A stretch of DNA of 64,000 nt, taken from Methylobacterium fujisawaense. GTDB taxonomy: Bacteria > Pseudomonadota > Alphaproteobacteria > Rhizobiales > Beijerinckiaceae. A program made the translations under genes and the position numbers. The DNA is taken from NCBI RefSeq assembly GCF_014138435.1, contig NZ_JACJIM010000008.1, forward strand, positions 62,001 to 126,000, in the 5' to 3' direction. A model generated the notes under the pieces. The model did not search any database. It was given only the letters and a program-made list of their open reading frames with translations, and had not been told where the DNA came from. Positions within the stretch are counted from its first letter, which is position 1. Every line of letters starts with the position of its first letter. Below, in pieces: positions 62,157-64,000 of the stretch.

Positions 62157-63266
62157 ATGGCGAAGGCGGTGCGGGCGGGCGGCGATCGCGAGGCGCGTCA
62201 GAGACCCCCGGCCGAGGACGTCCACGCTGCGGAACTCGCCCGCCTGCGGGCCGAGGATTCGGCGCCGCGGCCGCCCGGCTGGCAGCTCTCGCTCCAGGCC
62301 GTGCGGCGCTTCATCTGCGGTGACGGCGCGACCCCCGCCAAGGTGGTCTGCGCGCCCGCGCTGGTGGAGCGGGCCATGGTCACCCTGGCGACCTCGCGCG
62401 CCCTCCTGCTGATCGGGGAGCCCGGGACCGCCAAGAGCCTGCTCTCGGAACTCCTCGCCGCCGCGATCAGCGGGTGCTCGACCCTGACGATCCAGGGCGG
62501 TGCGTCGCTGACCGAGGACCAGATCCGCTACGGCTGGAACTACGCGCTGCTCGTCGCCGAGGGGCCGAGCCCCCGCGCCCTGGTGCCGGGCGCCCTCCAT
62601 ACCGGCCTCAGCGCGGGGCGGATCGTCCGCTTCGAGGAGCTGACCCGCTGCCCGCTGGAGGTGCAGGACAGCCTGCTCTCGGTCCTGTCCGACCGGGTGC
62701 TCGCCGTGCCGGAACTCACCGGCGCGGACGGGATGGTCTACGCGCGCGACGGCTTCAACCTCATCGCCACCGCCAACACCCGCGACCGGGGCGTGAACGA
62801 GATGTCGGCGGCCCTCAAGCGCCGGTTCGGCTTCGAGACCGTGTTCCCGATCGCCGATCTTGAGGCCGAACTCGCCCTGGTGCAGCGCGAGGCCACCGCG
62901 CTTCTGGCCCGGTCCGGCGTGCCCCGCAGCCCGGATCCGGAGGTGCTCGAACTCCTCGTGACCTGCTTCCGGGAGCTGCGCGAGGCCGTGGATACGGAGG
63001 GCACCGGCATGGAGCGGCTCTCCTCCGTGATGAGCACCGCGGAGGCGGTCAGCGTCGCCCACGCCATCGGGGTGAAGGGCCATTTCCTGCGGGGCGATGC
63101 CGGCCAGCCGGAGGACATCGTCGCCTGCCTCGCCGGCACCGCCGCCAAGGACGACGCGGAGGATCTCGCCCGCCTGCGCCGCTATCTCGACCAGCGCGTC
63201 AGCCGCCGCTCCGGCGCGGCGTGGCGCCAGCTCTACGCGGCGCGGCACCTCCTCACACCGCAATGA
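62157..63266 (+). CDS. MoxR-type AAA+ ATPase
   Basis: The ATG at 62157 (AGGGGA site) starts a 369-residue protein with Walker A GEPGTAKSL, Walker B IVRFEELTRC, sensor-like ATANTRDRGVNEMSAALKRRFG and the MoxR arrangement. MoxR ATPases act as chaperones for the maturation of partner proteins, usually vWA-domain ones. It overlaps the DUF5682-like gene by 4 bases. In other bacteria this pair tends to come with vWA and SWIM-type genes, which would be beyond the window. Confidence 0.87.
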   Translation: MAKAVRAGGDREARQRPPAEDVHAAELARLRAEDSAPRPPGWQLSLQAVRRFICGDGATPAKVVCAPALVERAMVTLATSRALLLIGEPGTAKSLLSELLAAAISGCSTLTIQGGASLTEDQIRYGWNYALLVAEGPSPRALVPGALHTGLSAGRIVRFEELTRCPLEVQDSLLSVLSDRVLAVPELTGADGMVYARDGFNLIATANTRDRGVNEMSAALKRRFGFETVFPIADLEAELALVQREATALLARSGVPRSPDPEVLELLVTCFRELREAVDTEGTGMERLSSVMSTAEAVSVAHAIGVKGHFLRGDAGQPEDIVACLAGTAAKDDAEDLARLRRYLDQRVSRRSGAAWRQLYAARHLLTPQ

Positions 63267-64000
63267 GCGGTCCCGCGCCGGATTCCGGCCGCCTGACCGT
63301 CATCGGCGTACGCCACCATTCCCCGGCCTGCGCCGGGCTCGTCCGGCGCAGGATCGCGGCGTTGCGGCCGGCCTTCGTGCTGATCGAGGGTCCGGTGGAC
63401 TTCAACCCGCACCTGCCCGACCTCGCCCTCGGCCACGACCTGCCGGTGGCGATCTTCTCGTTCCGGGCGGATGCGACCGGCAGCGCCGCCTCCTACACGC
63501 CGTTCTGCGCCTTCTCGCCGGAATGGCAGGCGCTGGAGGCGGGCCGGGCGGTGGGTGCGCAGACGCTGTTCTGCGACCTGCCGGCCTGGGACCCGGCCTT
63601 CGGACGCCGCGCCAACCGTTACGCCGACCCGCACGGGGCCCGCACCGAGGCCGCCGAGCGGGCGCTGGCCGCCGCCCTCGGCGTCGCCGACCAGGACGCC
63701 CTCTGGGATGTCCTCGCCGAGGCGGCCTCCGAGGCGGAGCTGCCGGCCCGGCTCGACCGCTACTTCGCCCTGCTGCGCCCGCCGGGCACGGACGATCCCG
63801 CCGAGGCGGCCCGCGAGCGCTTCATGGGCGCCTACGCGGCCCACGCCCTGCGGGCGGCCGGCGACCGGCCGGTGGTCCTCGTCTGCGGCGGCTGGCACGC
63901 GGACGCCGTCCGGCGCCACGCCGCGCAGGCGGACGGGACCCGGCCCGAGCCGGCGCCGCCGGAGCCGGACCTGCGCACCGGCAGCTACGTGGTGCCCTAC
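63263..64000 (+). CDS. DUF5682-like protein, 3'-truncated by window edge
   Basis: The ATG at 63263 overlaps the MoxR-type stop (ATGA). The visible 246 residues open with VIGVRHHSPACAGLVRRRIAAL and VLIEGPVDFNPHLPDLALG, typical of DUF5682, and contain GRRANRYADPHG and VLVCGGWHADAVRRH. Conserved His/Asp positions (RHHSP, EGP, GGWH) hint at an enzyme fold, as proposed for related ChaN/TIKI-type domains. No stop is reached before the edge. It should work with the MoxR-type ATPase. Confidence 0.8.
   Translation, partial: MSGPAPDSGRLTVIGVRHHSPACAGLVRRRIAALRPAFVLIEGPVDFNPHLPDLALGHDLPVAIFSFRADATGSAASYTPFCAFSPEWQALEAGRAVGAQTLFCDLPAWDPAFGRRANRYADPHGARTEAAERALAAALGVADQDALWDVLAEAASEAELPARLDRYFALLRPPGTDDPAEAARERFMGAYAAHALRAAGDRPVVLVCGGWHADAVRRHAAQADGTRPEPAPPEPDLRTGSYVVPY

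Overview
The window is 64 kb of very GC-rich (roughly 70% by eye) alphaproteobacterial DNA. Gene content and style fit the Methylobacterium/Methylorubrum group: a DUF6894-type small protein, a GCG_CRPN-type secreted protein, DUF1127 and DUF5872 proteins, HWE-type and FixJ/NarL-type regulators, a urea ABC transporter and a serine-linked sulfur module. This assignment is inference. No rRNA, tRNA, insertion sequence, phage or CRISPR array was recognised, so it reads as chromosome or a large stable replicon, with some decay near 57-61 kb.

Left part (1-24 kb): the 3' part of a heavy-metal RND pump faces a small His-rich secreted protein. A four-gene plus-strand group follows (Tat-exported FAD oxidoreductase and three membrane or exported proteins). 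Next comes a minus-strand block of twelve genes (19243 down to 6783) that I do not recognise as a named system: a membrane-anchored protein, a membrane-anchored CbxX/CfqX-type AAA+ ATPase, a membrane-anchored double AAA+ ATPase, two paralogous membrane-anchored periplasmic proteins with Sel1-like and peptidoglycan-binding-like segments, and seven exported proteins. A NarL-type response regulator, an exported protein and a hybrid histidine kinase lie divergently beside it and may control it.

Centre (24-42 kb): nitrogen acquisition. urtABCDE is on the minus strand behind a good sigma-54 (-24/-12) element. A second five-gene HAAT-family ABC transporter is on the plus strand. Between them sit two Crp/Fnr regulators and an HWE-type histidine kinase.

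Sulfur nanocompartment (41-47.5 kb): a 68-aa protein, serine O-acetyltransferase (cysE), a family 2B-like encapsulin shell protein with an inserted cyclic-nucleotide-binding-like domain, and a cysteine desulfurase with a roughly 255-residue Pro/Ala/Gly-rich N-terminal extension typical of encapsulin cargo. Phosphoglycerate dehydrogenase (serA) lies convergently downstream. Together they outline 3-phosphoglycerate to serine to O-acetylserine to cysteine to protected persulfide sulfur. This is the strongest biological system in the window.

Right part (47.5-64 kb): an MDR oxidoreductase, a LuxR-type regulator, an ECF sigma/anti-sigma pair, an outer-membrane beta-barrel protein with a terminator-bearing leader or small RNA upstream, many very small membrane or exported proteins, a doubly frameshifted catalase-like pseudogene, an AraC-type regulator, a chemoreceptor remnant, and at the edge a MoxR-type AAA+ ATPase overlapping a DUF5682-like protein that runs off the window. 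All calls are from reading the sequence; no database search was run.
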